NCBI GenBank assembly: GCA_902628365.1
Contig: CACOMW010000008.1
Location: forward strand, 1-44,316
DNA length: 44,316 nt
Direction: 5' to 3'
Origin: an uncultured Marinoscillum sp.
GTDB lineage: Bacteria > Bacteroidota > Bacteroidia > Cytophagales > MED-G16
Positions 28,442 through 37,849 of this stretch are shown piece after piece (the first letter of the stretch is position 1; every line of letters starts with the position of its first letter). The position numbers and the translations under genes are program-made. The notes beneath the pieces are model-generated. The model was not told where the DNA came from and did no database searches. It worked only from the letters and a program-made list of their open reading frames with translations.

Positions 28442-29722
28442 TTAATAATGACATTTTGAACATTCCAAGCCTCCTATATCTTGTACTTTCAATGGATTCT
28501 TTGAGTTTTTACCATGTAAAGCTACCAACTTATCATAATATTCATTCCCTTTAGAATTTACTTCTGTTTCTCTATGACAATTAATACACCAACCCATTGT
28601 TAATTCTGAATATTGATAAACCACATCCATTTCTTTAATTGGACCATGACAAGTTTCACATTCAATACCACCAACTTTTACATGTTGAGCATGATTAAAA
28701 TATGAGAGATCAGGTAAGTTGTGTACCCTGACCCATTCAATTGGTTTATTTTCTTCGTATGCAGTTAATATTTTTTGAATTTCCGGTTTATCAGTTTCAA
28801 TGGCATTATGACAATTCATACATATGTTTACTGATGGAATATTTGCTGATTTAGAGATATTGACACCAGTATGACAATAATTACAATCTATTTCATATTG
28901 ACCGGCATGAATTTTATGAGAAAACGCAATCGGTTGTGCTGGTTGATAATTTTGTTGTATACCAACTGTATAAAGACCATCGATACAAGATCTAACTAAA
29001 ACTATTGTAAATATAAAAGTTGTGGCACCAAGAATAAAATCGCTTTTTAAGAATCTTTTATAATTAAATTTATACTCGATAAACTCTTTGTCAGATTCAG
29101 ATAATTTTTTTCCACTAATTGTATCTTCTAATAAAATATATTTTTTTGATAATTTATTAAATTGAATCAATACAACTAAAGTTATTATTAATAGAATTAC
29201 AACCAAAGTGGTAAGAATATTAACTGTGGTATTTGAAACAACTGATTGAGCACCGGATGAAATTTCCAGATCATTATCCTCTTCAACAACTGCAACTTCT
29301 ATAGGTTTTGCTGACTCAGATTTTATATATTCTAATAATGAATTTAATTCATCATCATTAAAATCAAATGATGTCATTAAAGTATTATTATATTCTTTAT
29401 AAAGATTTACAGCGTATTCATCTCCACTTTGAATTACCTTTTGAGAATTTCTAATAAAAGCATATAACCATTCTTCAGACCTTCTTTCGTGAACATCTCT
29501 TAGAGCTGGGCCAATTACCACATCATTAATTGCATGACATACTGTACAATTTCCTTTAAAAATTTTTTCACCATTAGAAACAATAGAGTTATCGATAGGA
29601 TCTGAATCCTGAGCAAATAAATTATATGGATTTAAGTATGAAAATAATATAAAGATATAGGTGAAAATTACCGAAGTAAAATTCATTTTAGAAACGATTC
29701 TGTAAGAAGAATTCTTGATCAT
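28442..29722 (-). CDS. actA: Alternative complex III subunit ActA, multiheme cytochrome c
   Basis: 426 residues. An N-terminal signal region is followed by a monoheme class I cytochrome c domain (C59xxC62H63, with a likely axial Met in TLMTSF). Membrane helices follow (about 165-190 and 225-250), then a pentaheme domain with CNYCH, CMNCH, CETCH, CINCH and CSKCH. That gives six CxxCH sites in all. The first ATG (29722) is used here, but a second at 29686 also precedes the hydrophobic stretch and would leave more room for the putative promoter. First gene of the respiratory operon, one base before actB. Confidence 0.94.
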   Translation of the reverse strand: MIKNSSYRIVSKMNFTSVIFTYIFILFSYLNPYNLFAQDSDPIDNSIVSNGEKIFKGNCTVCHAINDVVIGPALRDVHERRSEEWLYAFIRNSQKVIQSGDEYAVNLYKEYNNTLMTSFDFNDDELNSLLEYIKSESAKPIEVAVVEEDNDLEISSGAQSVVSNTTVNILTTLVVILLIITLVVLIQFNKLSKKYILLEDTISGKKLSESDKEFIEYKFNYKRFLKSDFILGATTFIFTIVLVRSCIDGLYTVGIQQNYQPAQPIAFSHKIHAGQYEIDCNYCHTGVNISKSANIPSVNICMNCHNAIETDKPEIQKILTAYEENKPIEWVRVHNLPDLSYFNHAQHVKVGGIECETCHGPIKEMDVVYQYSELTMGWCINCHRETEVNSKGNEYYDKLVALHGKNSKNPLKVQDIGGLECSKCHY

Positions 29723-29732
29723 TTAACTATAA

Positions 29733-29740
29733 CAAAATTA
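29733..29740 (-). promoter_or_regulatory. Candidate -7 box of the act/cox operon
   Basis: The minus strand reads TAATTTTG, a full match to the Bacteroidota TAnnTTTG -7 consensus, 10 bases before the annotated actA ATG. The -33 region is poor. If real, transcription would begin only a few bases before that ATG, which favours the second ATG at 29686 as the translation start. The gap 29723-29851 holds nothing else recognisable. Confidence 0.4.
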
Positions 29741-29851
29741 AGTTAAAAACATATAAAATCATAATTCTGGACAAATGTAATTATGGAGAAATTAACATCA
29801 AAAAAATAATCAATTATCTATTTTATTTAGAATATTTCTAAATAAATAAAT

Positions 29852-31534
29852 TTAATAGCTATTTATTTTTAGATCATTTTCTTTTATGATTCTTCTCAAA
29901 ATTTTACCTACATTAGATTTAGGTAAATCATCAACAAATGAAACATGTTTAGGGCATTTATATGAAGTAAGTTTTTCCTTAGAATATTCAATAATTTCTT
30001 TATCTGTTAATGATTCATCTTTTTTTACAATAACAGCTTTTACCGCTTCGGTAGTTTTTTTATCAGGCACCCCTATCACACCAACTTCTAAAACCTTTGG
30101 ATGTGAGGATATAATATGCTCAACTTCATTTGGAAAAACATTAAATCCGGATACCAAAATCATCTCTTTTTTTCTATCAACTATTTTTATAAAGCCATCT
30201 TTGTCCATGACTCCTATATCACCTGTTTTTAACCAGTCTCCTAACATAACTTCGGATGTTTCATTTTGTCTTTGCCAATAACCTTTCATTACTTGAGGGC
30301 CATTAACACAAATTTCACCTCTTTCACCAAGTTTAACCTCTTTATTTTTATCATCTATAAACTTCACATTTGTACTAGGAAGAGGAAGGCCAATGGTTCC
30401 AATTTTATCAGTTCCATCTAATGGATTCATAGTTACAACAGGTGATGTTTCTGTTAAACCATAACCTTCTGATAATGGACTTCCCGTTACTTCTTTCCAT
30501 TTATTTGCAACTATTTTTTGAACTGCCATACCTCCACCAAATGCAACCTTTAATTTTGTAAAATCCAAGTCCTTAAAACCATCAGCATTGATTAGCCCAT
30601 TAAATAATGTATTAACACCTGTTATAACAGAAAATTTATGTTTGGACAATTCTTTTACAAAACCTTTCATGTCTCTTGGGTTGGTAATTAATACATTTTT
30701 TGCACCCATTTTAAACATAACTAGAGCATTACATACTAATGCAAATATATGATACAAGGGTAATGCAGTAATACAAATTTCTTTTTTATCCTTTAACAAA
30801 ATTTTCATAACTTCATGGATCTGAGAAATATTTGATAAAACATTATAATGAGTAAGCATAGCACCCTTTGATACTCCTGTTGTTCCACCAGTATATTGTA
30901 AAAATGCAATATCATCTGAATTAACATTATGGTTTTTAAAATCATATTTTGAGCCAATATCTATTGCTTTTTTAAAAGATATAGCCTCTGGAAGATTATA
31001 TTTAGGAACCATTTTTTTAATATGTTTTACAACAAAATTTGTTATAAACCCTTTTATTCCACCTAACATATCTCCCAAATCAGAGATTATAACATGTTTA
31101 ATATCTGTTTTAGAAATAACCTTTTCAAGATTGTAAGCAAAATTCGACAGTATCAAAATTGCCTTTGCACCTGAATCTTTAAACTGATGCTGCATCTCAT
31201 TCGGTGTGTATAATGGATTTGTATTTACCACTACAATACCTGATCTTAAAGCTGCAAAAAGTGCAATAGGATACTGTAAAACATTTGGTGATTGTATTAT
31301 TAATCTATCACCTTTTTTTAATTTTAACTCTTCAGTTAGATATAAAGAAAAATTTTTCGAAAGAGTATTTAATTCTTTATATGTAATTGTTTTACCCATA
31401 TTTTCAAATGCAACCAAATCAGAATAATTTTCGAAGCCATCATCTAAAAATTCAGCAAAAGAATTGTATTCATTTAGATTTGCTAAACTATTAACTCCAT
31501 CAGGATAATTTTTTAGCCAGATTTTATCTTTCAT
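29852..31534 (-). CDS. fadD: Long-chain fatty-acid--CoA ligase (FadD-type AMP-forming)
   Basis: 560 residues of the ANL adenylate-forming superfamily. The P-loop motif is YTGGTTGVSKGA (about 215-226), the A5-type motif is EGYGLTETSPV, then GEICVNGPQVMKGYW and the hinge region LKTGDIGVMDKDGFIKIVDRKKEMI. The catalytic lysine is in the C-terminal PKSNVGKILRR. The LTSYKCPKHVSFVDDLPKS end is typical of FadD. It activates fatty acids to acyl-CoA at the inner membrane. Monocistronic, with a terminator-like hairpin in its upstream region. Confidence 0.93.
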   Translation of the reverse strand: MKDKIWLKNYPDGVNSLANLNEYNSFAEFLDDGFENYSDLVAFENMGKTITYKELNTLSKNFSLYLTEELKLKKGDRLIIQSPNVLQYPIALFAALRSGIVVVNTNPLYTPNEMQHQFKDSGAKAILILSNFAYNLEKVISKTDIKHVIISDLGDMLGGIKGFITNFVVKHIKKMVPKYNLPEAISFKKAIDIGSKYDFKNHNVNSDDIAFLQYTGGTTGVSKGAMLTHYNVLSNISQIHEVMKILLKDKKEICITALPLYHIFALVCNALVMFKMGAKNVLITNPRDMKGFVKELSKHKFSVITGVNTLFNGLINADGFKDLDFTKLKVAFGGGMAVQKIVANKWKEVTGSPLSEGYGLTETSPVVTMNPLDGTDKIGTIGLPLPSTNVKFIDDKNKEVKLGERGEICVNGPQVMKGYWQRQNETSEVMLGDWLKTGDIGVMDKDGFIKIVDRKKEMILVSGFNVFPNEVEHIISSHPKVLEVGVIGVPDKKTTEAVKAVIVKKDESLTDKEIIEYSKEKLTSYKCPKHVSFVDDLPKSNVGKILRRIIKENDLKINSY

Positions 31535-31610
31535 TTTAGGTATAATTTTATTTAGTCTAAAAATAATAATTTGATAATATAAATAAAATAGTTTTGATCC
31601 AATAATAGTA

Positions 31611-31642
31611 AAAGAAAAAGGGGACTTGAAAACAAATCCCCT
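31611..31642 (-). terminator. Intrinsic terminator-like hairpin upstream of fadD
   Basis: Read on the minus strand, AGGGGATTTG, a TTTT loop and CAAGTCCCCT form a 10-bp stem with one G-U wobble, followed directly by TTTTTCTTTT. On the plus strand the same position is a C-A mismatch, so the structure is better on the minus strand. It lies 77 bases before the fadD start. It could end a short divergent RNA made from the lrp-fadD gap, or attenuate fadD. A second small inverted repeat (TAATGT/ACATTA, 31642-31658) abuts it. Confidence 0.6.
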
Positions 31643-31801
31643 AATGTAAACAACATTAACCCAAAAATGAATCGCTAATTTAAAAATTTGTTAATTATAA
31701 TATTAATTGATTATATTAATTAATGATTTTTTTTAAAAGAATTTAAATATTTATAAAAAAAAATAATTTATTTTGAACTTTATCTAAAATAACATCAAAT
31801 A

Positions 31802-32260
31802 ATGAATGAAAATTATCAAATTGATAATACTGATTTAAAAATATTATCTCTTCTTTCAAAAAATGCTAAAACACCCTATACTGAAATAGCTAAAAAAGTC
31901 TTTGTTTCTGGAGGAACAGTTCATGTGAGAATGAAAAAACTTGAAAAACTAGGAATAGTTAAAGGAAATAAATTGGTAATTGATTATTCAAAATTAGGAT
32001 ATAGTATAACGTGTTTTATGGGTATTTTTTTAGAAAAAAGTTACTTGTATAAACAAACAGTTAGATCATTGAAAATGATTGAAGAAATCGTTGAAATACA
32101 TGCAATAACAGGTAGATATACAATATTTATAAAAATATTTTGTAAAGATACAGCACACTTAAGAAAAGTTTTAGATCAAAAAATTCATAAAATTAAAGGT
32201 ATAACAAGAACCGAATCTTTTCTTTCTATTGAAGAAAATTCTAAGGAAATATTACTTTAA
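31802..32260 (+). CDS. Lrp/AsnC-family transcriptional regulator
   Basis: 152 residues. An N-terminal winged helix-turn-helix (about 8-60) includes DLKILSLLSKNAKTPYTEIAKK and a recognition helix around VSGGTVHVRMKKLEKLG. A C-terminal RAM (ligand-binding/oligomerisation) domain includes GRYTIFIKIFCKD. Family members sense amino acids and form octamers. The target here is unknown; it lies divergent from fadD and 86 bases upstream of sufB on the same strand, so either could be regulated. The flanking 267-base gap (31535-31801) is AT-rich and otherwise featureless apart from the hairpin. Confidence 0.92.
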   Translation: MNENYQIDNTDLKILSLLSKNAKTPYTEIAKKVFVSGGTVHVRMKKLEKLGIVKGNKLVIDYSKLGYSITCFMGIFLEKSYLYKQTVRSLKMIEEIVEIHAITGRYTIFIKIFCKDTAHLRKVLDQKIHKIKGITRTESFLSIEENSKEILL

Positions 32261-32314
32261 ATAAATAAAAAAAAACGAATAATAATTAAACTTTTTTTAA
32301 GAAATTAAGTTAAT

Positions 32315-32322
32315 TAAATTTG
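32315..32322 (+). promoter_or_regulatory. Candidate -7 box of the suf operon
   Basis: TAAATTTG matches TAnnTTTG and ends 24 bases before the sufB ATG. A T-rich stretch lies about 17-23 bases upstream, but a clear TTTG is not present. It would let sufB-T be transcribed independently of the lrp gene. Confidence 0.4.
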
Positions 32323-32346
32323 TAATTATATTTATAAATAAAAAAT

Positions 32347-33792
32347 ATGAGTGAAGAATCTAAAATAATAAAAGAATTTACATCAAAAGAGTATGAGCAC
32401 GGATGGTCTGTCAACCTAGAAGCAGATGAAGCTCCAATTGGAATTAATGATGATATTATTAAGTTTATTTCTAAAAAGAAAGAAGAACCTAGATGGCTAC
32501 TCGAATGGCGGCTGGAAGCATTTCAGATATTTAAAAAAATGGAAGAACCAGATTGGGCTAATCTTAATTATCCAAAAATTGATTTTCAAAAAATAAAATA
32601 CTATTCCGCACCCAAACAAAAAAAATCACCCAAATCATTAAATGATGTTGATCCTGAATTGATCAAAACGTTTAACAGATTAGGTATATCATTAAATGAA
32701 CAAAAAAAATTAACTGGTGTTGCTGTTGATGCAGTTATTGATTCAGTATCTGTTGCTACTACTTTTAAAGACAAATTACTGGAATTGGGAATAATATTTT
32801 GTTCGTTTTCAGAAGCAGTAAAAGAACATCCAAAGCTTGTAAAGAAATATTTAGGAACTGTTATTCCAAGAAATGATAACTATTTTTCAGCTTTAAATTC
32901 AGCAGTATTTACTGATGGTTCTTTTTGCTACATTCCAAAAGGTATTAGATGCCCTATGGAACTCTCTACATATTTTAGAATAAATGCAGCAAACACTGGT
33001 CAATTTGAGAGAACATTAATTATTGCTGAGGATAGCTCTTATGTTAGTTATTTAGAAGGTTGCACAGCTCCAATGAGAGATGAAAATCAATTACATGCAG
33101 CTGTTGTTGAAATTTTTGCCGCTAAAAATGCTGAGGTTAAATACTCAACGGTTCAAAACTGGTATCCTGGAGATGAAAATGGTAAAGGAGGAATTTATAA
33201 TTTTGTAACAAAAAGAGGTATTTGTTTTGGAAATAATTCTAAAATTTCTTGGACTCAAGTTGAAACTGGGTCTGCAGTTACTTGGAAATATCCATCATGT
33301 ATTTTAAAAGGAGATAATTCTGTTGGAGAGTTTTATTCAGTTGCAGTAACTAATAATTACCAACAAGCTGATACTGGATCAAAAATGATTCATATTGGAA
33401 AAAACTCTAAATCTAAAATTATATCTAAAGGTATATCGGCTGGCTTTTCCCAAAATAGCTATCGTGGACAGGTTAAAATTATGAAAAGAGCGAAAAATTC
33501 TCGTAACTTTTCACAATGTGATTCTCTATTGCTAGGAAATAAATGTGGGGCCCACACCTTTCCTTATATTGATGTTGAAAATAAGTCATCACTAGTAGAA
33601 CATGAAGCAACTACTTCAAAAATTGGGGAAGATCAAATTTTTTATTGTTTACAAAGAGGAATTGACGAAGAAAATGCAATTGCTCTTATTGTAAATGGCT
33701 ATGCCAAAGAAGTATTAAAACAACTTCCAATGGAGTTTTCAGTTGAAGCTCAAAAACTTTTATCTTTAACATTGGAAGGCAGTGTAGGTTAA
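32347..33792 (+). CDS. sufB: Fe-S cluster assembly scaffold SufB
   Basis: 481 residues, normal length. Conserved SufB elements include [10 protein letters not shown] near the N-terminus, [46 protein letters not shown], and the C-terminal [18 protein letters not shown], which carries scaffold cysteines. SufB forms the SufBC2D complex on which clusters are built with sulfur from SufS/SufE. First gene of the suf operon, 12 bases before sufC. Confidence 0.97.
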   Translation: MSEESKIIKEFTSKEYEHGWSVNLEADEAPIGINDDIIKFISKKKEEPRWLLEWRLEAFQIFKKMEEPDWANLNYPKIDFQKIKYYSAPKQKKSPKSLNDVDPELIKTFNRLGISLNEQKKLTGVAVDAVIDSVSVATTFKDKLLELGIIFCSFSEAVKEHPKLVKKYLGTVIPRNDNYFSALNSAVFTDGSFCYIPKGIRCPMELSTYFRINAANTGQFERTLIIAEDSSYVSYLEGCTAPMRDENQLHAAVVEIFAAKNAEVKYSTVQNWYPGDENGKGGIYNFVTKRGICFGNNSKISWTQVETGSAVTWKYPSCILKGDNSVGEFYSVAVTNNYQQADTGSKMIHIGKNSKSKIISKGISAGFSQNSYRGQVKIMKRAKNSRNFSQCDSLLLGNKCGAHTFPYIDVENKSSLVEHEATTSKIGEDQIFYCLQRGIDEENAIALIVNGYAKEVLKQLPMEFSVEAQKLLSLTLEGSVG

Positions 33793-33804
33793 AATTTAAA
33801 TAAT

Positions 33805-34539
33805 ATGTTATCTATTAAAAAATTAAAAGTATCAATAGAAAATAATTTAATTTTAAAAGGATTAAACCTTGAGATTAAAAATGGAGAAGTTCATGCAATA
33901 ATGGGTCCAAATGGATCAGGAAAAAGTACATTAGCGTCTGTAATTGCAGGAAATGATAACTATAAAATTGAAAGCGGTTCAATTTCATTCTTCGGAAAAA
34001 ATATTAATAACTTTTCACCAGATGAAAGAGCTATGATGGGAATTTTTTTGGCTTTTCAATATCCAGTTGAAATTCCAGGAGTTTCAACCATAAACTTTAT
34101 TAAAACAGCTTTAAATAGAATTAGAGAATTTAATAAGAAAAAGCCTCTTGATGCTGTAGGCTTTTTAAATACTATGAAGAAAAAAATGAATCTTGTAAAA
34201 ATTGACAGAGATCTACTTAGTCGGTCAATAAATGAAGGGTTTTCAGGAGGTGAAAAAAAAAGAAATGAAATATTTCAAATGGCAATGCTAGAACCAAAGT
34301 TATCAATACTTGATGAAACTGATTCAGGATTAGATATAGATGCCCTAAAAATAGTATCAAATGGCGTTAACAAACTAAGAACTAAAGATAATTCTACTAT
34401 TGTTGTAACTCACTATCAAAGATTATTAGACTATATAATTCCAGATTATGTTCACGTTTTAATTGATGGAAAAATTGTAAAAAGTGGCAACAAAGATTTG
34501 GCTTTAGAATTAGAAAATAAAGGTTATGATTGGCTATAA
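33805..34539 (+). CDS. sufC: Fe-S cluster assembly ATPase SufC
   Basis: 244 residues, ABC-type ATPase. Walker A GPNGSGKS at 34-41, the SufC-specific signature [15 protein letters not shown], Walker [17 protein letters not shown], and the H-loop [12 protein letters not shown]. It is soluble and powers conformational changes of the SufBCD scaffold. Encoded between sufB and sufD in the usual order. Confidence 0.97.
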   Translation: MLSIKKLKVSIENNLILKGLNLEIKNGEVHAIMGPNGSGKSTLASVIAGNDNYKIESGSISFFGKNINNFSPDERAMMGIFLAFQYPVEIPGVSTINFIKTALNRIREFNKKKPLDAVGFLNTMKKKMNLVKIDRDLLSRSINEGFSGGEKKRNEIFQMAMLEPKLSILDETDSGLDIDALKIVSNGVNKLRTKDNSTIVVTHYQRLLDYIIPDYVHVLIDGKIVKSGNKDLALELENKGYDWL

Positions 34540-34562
34540 TCATTACAAAATAAAAATAAAAA

Positions 34563-35876
34563 ATGTTTAAATCAGATAGTCTAACACTTGATAGTAAAAA
34601 AATTAAGGATTTCATTAATAAAGAATCAAATCCGTTCTTAAAAAAAAGTAGAAATAACTTTTTAAAAAAATTAGGAGAAAAAAAATTTAATATTAAAGAA
34701 GAATATAAATACACACCACTAAAACAGTCTTTAGAAAAGAAATTTAGTTTAGAATTCAAAATTGATAAGAATATTCCTTCCAATATTGAAAAAAAAATAT
34801 TACCATACATTGTTAATGATAATAGTGTTTATCAGATCATTACATTAGATGGAAAAATTATAAAAAAATTTTCTAATATTCCTTCTAAAATATCTTTTAA
34901 AAACTTCGAAGAATTAGATAAAAAAGAGAAAAAAATATTACATCAATACTTTGGAGAAAATGATGATTCTGATTCTGATGTTTTTTCTGCTTTAAATGGA
35001 GTTCTATGGTCTAAAGGATTATTTATATATATAAAAAAGAATCAAATTGTTGATAACCCTATAATTATAAATAATTTTTATACCTCTGAAAGAAATATTT
35101 TTAGTTCTCAATTGAGAAATTTTATTTTTATGGAAAAAAATTCAAAATTATCAATATGTGAATTAGACTGCGCATTAGCTTCAAATAATTTTAATAGCAA
35201 TGTAACTGAAATTATTCTTGAAGAACGTTCAGAATTAGATTATTTTAAAATTCAAAATGATAAAAACAATTCAACATCATTTAATAGTACTAATATTAAA
35301 CAAAAAAGAAACAGTATATCAAATACATTTACTTTTTCTTTCTCTGGTGATATGATTAGAAATAACTTAAATATTTCTTTGATTGATGAAAGCTGTTATT
35401 GTAATATGTATGGTATATATGCTTTAAACGATGATTCACACGTAGATAATCATACCTCTGTAGATCATATACAAAAAAATTCGATTAGTAACGAACATTA
35501 TAAAGGAATTATGAATGGTAATTCAAATGGTGTTTTTAATGGTAAAATTTTTGTTAGAAAAGAAGCACAAAAAACAAATGCTTTTCAATCAAACAATAAT
35601 ATTATTTTATCTGATAATGCAAAAATTAATACAAAACCACAACTGGAAATTTGGGCTGATGATGTTAAATGTTCTCATGGATGCACTACAGGTCAACTAG
35701 ACGAAAATGCTATTTTTTATTTGCAATCTAGAGGAATAAATAAAGATAAAGCTGTTTCTATTTTGATTAATGCTTTTTTTGATGAAATAATTCAGAAAAT
35801 AAATCAAAATATCATTAAAGATAAAGTACATAAAATTTTATCTTCAAAAATTGAATCCTACCTAAATGAGCATTAA
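34563..35876 (+). CDS. sufD: Fe-S cluster assembly protein SufD
   Basis: 437 residues with the N-terminal helical region and C-terminal beta-helix of the SufB/D family. Recognisable segments are NGVLWSKGLFIYIKK, DNHTSVDHIQKNSISNEHYKG, QTNNIILSD-like SNNNIILSDNAKINTKPQLEI and CSHGCTTGQLDENAIFYLQSRGI, the last being the classical SufD C-terminal motif. It partners SufB in the scaffold. Its end overlaps the sufS start by 11 bases. Confidence 0.95.
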   Translation: MFKSDSLTLDSKKIKDFINKESNPFLKKSRNNFLKKLGEKKFNIKEEYKYTPLKQSLEKKFSLEFKIDKNIPSNIEKKILPYIVNDNSVYQIITLDGKIIKKFSNIPSKISFKNFEELDKKEKKILHQYFGENDDSDSDVFSALNGVLWSKGLFIYIKKNQIVDNPIIINNFYTSERNIFSSQLRNFIFMEKNSKLSICELDCALASNNFNSNVTEIILEERSELDYFKIQNDKNNSTSFNSTNIKQKRNSISNTFTFSFSGDMIRNNLNISLIDESCYCNMYGIYALNDDSHVDNHTSVDHIQKNSISNEHYKGIMNGNSNGVFNGKIFVRKEAQKTNAFQSNNNIILSDNAKINTKPQLEIWADDVKCSHGCTTGQLDENAIFYLQSRGINKDKAVSILINAFFDEIIQKINQNIIKDKVHKILSSKIESYLNEH

Positions 35877-37086
35877 ATCGTTTAATCCAAACAGAATTAG
35901 AAACAAATTTCCAATTTTAAATAAAAAAATAAATAATAATCAGTTGGTTTATTTTGATAACGCTGCAACAACGCAAAAACCAATACAAGTTATTGAATCT
36001 ATTAATAAATATTATTCTGAATACAATGCTAATATTCATAGAGGCATTCATACATTGGCTGAAAAAGCTACTCAAGAATATGAAAAAACAAGAAAAACAG
36101 TATCTAAATTTATAAATTCTAGATCAGAAAAAGAAGTCATATTTACAAGAGGAACTACTGAAGGAATAAATTTGATTGCATCCTCTTTTGTGAAAAACTT
36201 TATAAAAAAAGGAGATGAAATAATTATAAGTGAGATGGAGCATCACTCTAATATTGTCCCATGGCAAATGATTTGTGAAGAAAATGAGATTATTTTAAAG
36301 ACAATAAATGTTTTTGAAAATGGAGAAATTGATTTAGATAATTTCAAAGAATTAATTAGTAATAAAACAAAGTTTTTATCTATAGTTCATACATCAAATA
36401 CACTTGGAACTGTTAATCCTATAAAAGAAATGATTGAAATTTGTAAAAAAAACAATATAATCACAATGATTGATGGAGCTCAAGCTTCTGCACATTCAAA
36501 AATTGATGTTCAGGATTTGAATTGTGATTTTTTTGTTTTATCTGCTCACAAAATGTATGGACCTACAGGAGTAGGTATTGTATATGGTAAAGAAGAAATA
36601 CTAGAAAAAATGCCACCTTATATGGGTGGAGGAGAAATGATAAAAGATGTAAATTTTAAAAAAACAACTTATAACGAACTACCTTATAAATTCGAAGCGG
36701 GAACACCAAATATTGGAGATGTTATTGGATTCAATGAAGCCTTAAGTTTTATTAATAATATTGGATTGGATAATATTTCATTGTATGAAAAAGAATTAAA
36801 AAATTATGCTTCAAACTCATTTAATGAAATTGAAGGAATAAATATTATAGGTAATTCTAAAAATAAAATTGGTATTTTTTCATTTACCGTGGATAAGATT
36901 CATTATTATGATTTAGGACTATTATTAGATTCAAAAGGAATAGCAATAAGAACTGGTCATCATTGCACTCAACCCCTTATGGACAAATTTAATTTAGAAG
37001 GAACTGCTAGAGTCTCTTTAGCTATATATAATACTAAAAATGAAATAGATTATTTTGTTGAAAAACTTAAACAATTAATCAATTGA
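35866..37086 (+). CDS. sufS: Cysteine desulfurase SufS
   Basis: 406 residues, a group II PLP-dependent cysteine desulfurase. The PLP lysine is Lys229 in LSAHKMYGPTG. The persulfide cysteine is Cys367 in RTGHHCTQPLM. The N-terminal VYFDNAATTQKP and NIHRGIHTLAEKAT elements are typical. It removes sulfur from cysteine and hands it to SufE. The gene overlaps both neighbours, sufD by 11 bases and sufE by 4. Confidence 0.97.
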   Translation: MSIKSFNPNRIRNKFPILNKKINNNQLVYFDNAATTQKPIQVIESINKYYSEYNANIHRGIHTLAEKATQEYEKTRKTVSKFINSRSEKEVIFTRGTTEGINLIASSFVKNFIKKGDEIIISEMEHHSNIVPWQMICEENEIILKTINVFENGEIDLDNFKELISNKTKFLSIVHTSNTLGTVNPIKEMIEICKKNNIITMIDGAQASAHSKIDVQDLNCDFFVLSAHKMYGPTGVGIVYGKEEILEKMPPYMGGGEMIKDVNFKKTTYNELPYKFEAGTPNIGDVIGFNEALSFINNIGLDNISLYEKELKNYASNSFNEIEGINIIGNSKNKIGIFSFTVDKIHYYDLGLLLDSKGIAIRTGHHCTQPLMDKFNLEGTARVSLAIYNTKNEIDYFVEKLKQLIN

Positions 37087-37502
37087 AATCTACTAATTCT
37101 ATTCAAAAAGATATTATAAGTAATTTTCAAACATTAGATGATGACTTTGAAATGATATTAAATTATTTAATTGAATTAGGAGAAAAATTAGATGAGTTTG
37201 ATGTAGAAGAAAAAAAAGATGATAACTTAATAAAAGGATGTCAATCTAAGGTTTGGCTAAGCTATAAAATTATAGATAACAAACTTTTCTTCTCAGGAGA
37301 TAGTAATACCTCCATTACAAAGGGATTATTGAGTTTATTAATTAAAGTTTTTTCAAATCAAACAGCTGAGGAAATTATAAAAACCAAATTATTTTTTATT
37401 AATGAAACAGGACTTTGTAGATTTATAGGAACGCAAAGATCAAATGGCTTAGAGTCAATGGAAAATAAATTTAAAATTATTGCTTTATCAAATAAAAAAT
37501 AA
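37083..37502 (+). CDS. sufE: Sulfur acceptor protein SufE
   Basis: 139 residues. The active Cys53 lies in IKGCQSKVWL, the SufE signature, and GLCRFIGTQRSNGLESM near the C-terminus is also conserved. It accepts persulfide from SufS and delivers it to SufB. The start appears to be TTG at 37083, in a TTGA overlap with the sufS stop. No in-frame ATG occurs before the conserved region except at codon 24, which would delete the first helix. Confidence 0.93.
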   Translation: MKSTNSIQKDIISNFQTLDDDFEMILNYLIELGEKLDEFDVEEKKDDNLIKGCQSKVWLSYKIIDNKLFFSGDSNTSITKGLLSLLIKVFSNQTAEEIIKTKLFFINETGLCRFIGTQRSNGLESMENKFKIIALSNKK

Positions 37503-37503
37503 A

Positions 37504-37824
37504 ATGAATAAAAAGGAAGAAACTAAATTAAAAGAAAAAATAATTAGGGCAATAAAAAATGTTTTTGATCCAGAAATTCCTGTAGACGTATATGAATTGG
37601 GTCTAATTTATGAAATAAATATTTTACCTATTAATAATATACATATATTAATGACTCTCACATCACCCAATTGCCCCGCAGCTGAAACAATCCCTTCCGA
37701 TGTGAAGAATAAAGTCAAAATGATTAAAGAAATTGATGAAGTTGATGTTGAAATCACATTTGATCCACCATATTCAACTGATTTGATGTCTGAAGAGGCT
37801 AAACTTGAACTTGGTTTTATTTAA
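37504..37824 (+). CDS. MIP18/DUF59 family Fe-S maturation protein (SufT-like)
   Basis: 106 residues from the ATG at 37504, one base after the sufE stop. A TTG further upstream (37480) would overlap sufE by 23 bases and is less likely. The DUF59 core is clear: FDPEIPVDVYELGLIYEI, then MTLTSPNCPAAETIP with the conserved Cys, then DVEITFDPPYS. Members in suf operons (SufT) assist transfer of clusters to target proteins. Confidence 0.92.
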   Translation: MNKKEETKLKEKIIRAIKNVFDPEIPVDVYELGLIYEINILPINNIHILMTLTSPNCPAAETIPSDVKNKVKMIKEIDEVDVEITFDPPYSTDLMSEEAKLELGFI

Positions 37825-37849
37825 ATATTGTTAACAAAAAAATTTTATT

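Noticed and set aside
29886-30281. 131-codon plus-strand open frame inside fadD
   Set aside because: Antisense to the conserved C-terminal domain of fadD, with no family features.
31552-31656. 34-codon minus-strand open frame (MLFTLGDLFSSP..., then a Leu run) just before fadD, considered as a leader peptide
   Set aside because: The frame runs through the terminator stem and T-tract, and the leucine run comes from the T-rich tail after the hairpin, not before it as in classical attenuation. Kept only as part of the hairpin finding.
34397-34810. 137-codon minus-strand open frame across the sufC/sufD junction
   Set aside because: It spans two conserved genes on the opposite strand; its Phe/Leu-rich composition is what antisense of Lys/Asn-rich coding sequence yields.
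37480-37503. TTG start for the SufT-like gene overlapping sufE
   Set aside because: An ATG at 37504 sits one base after the sufE stop and retains the whole DUF59 core, so the upstream TTG is unnecessary.
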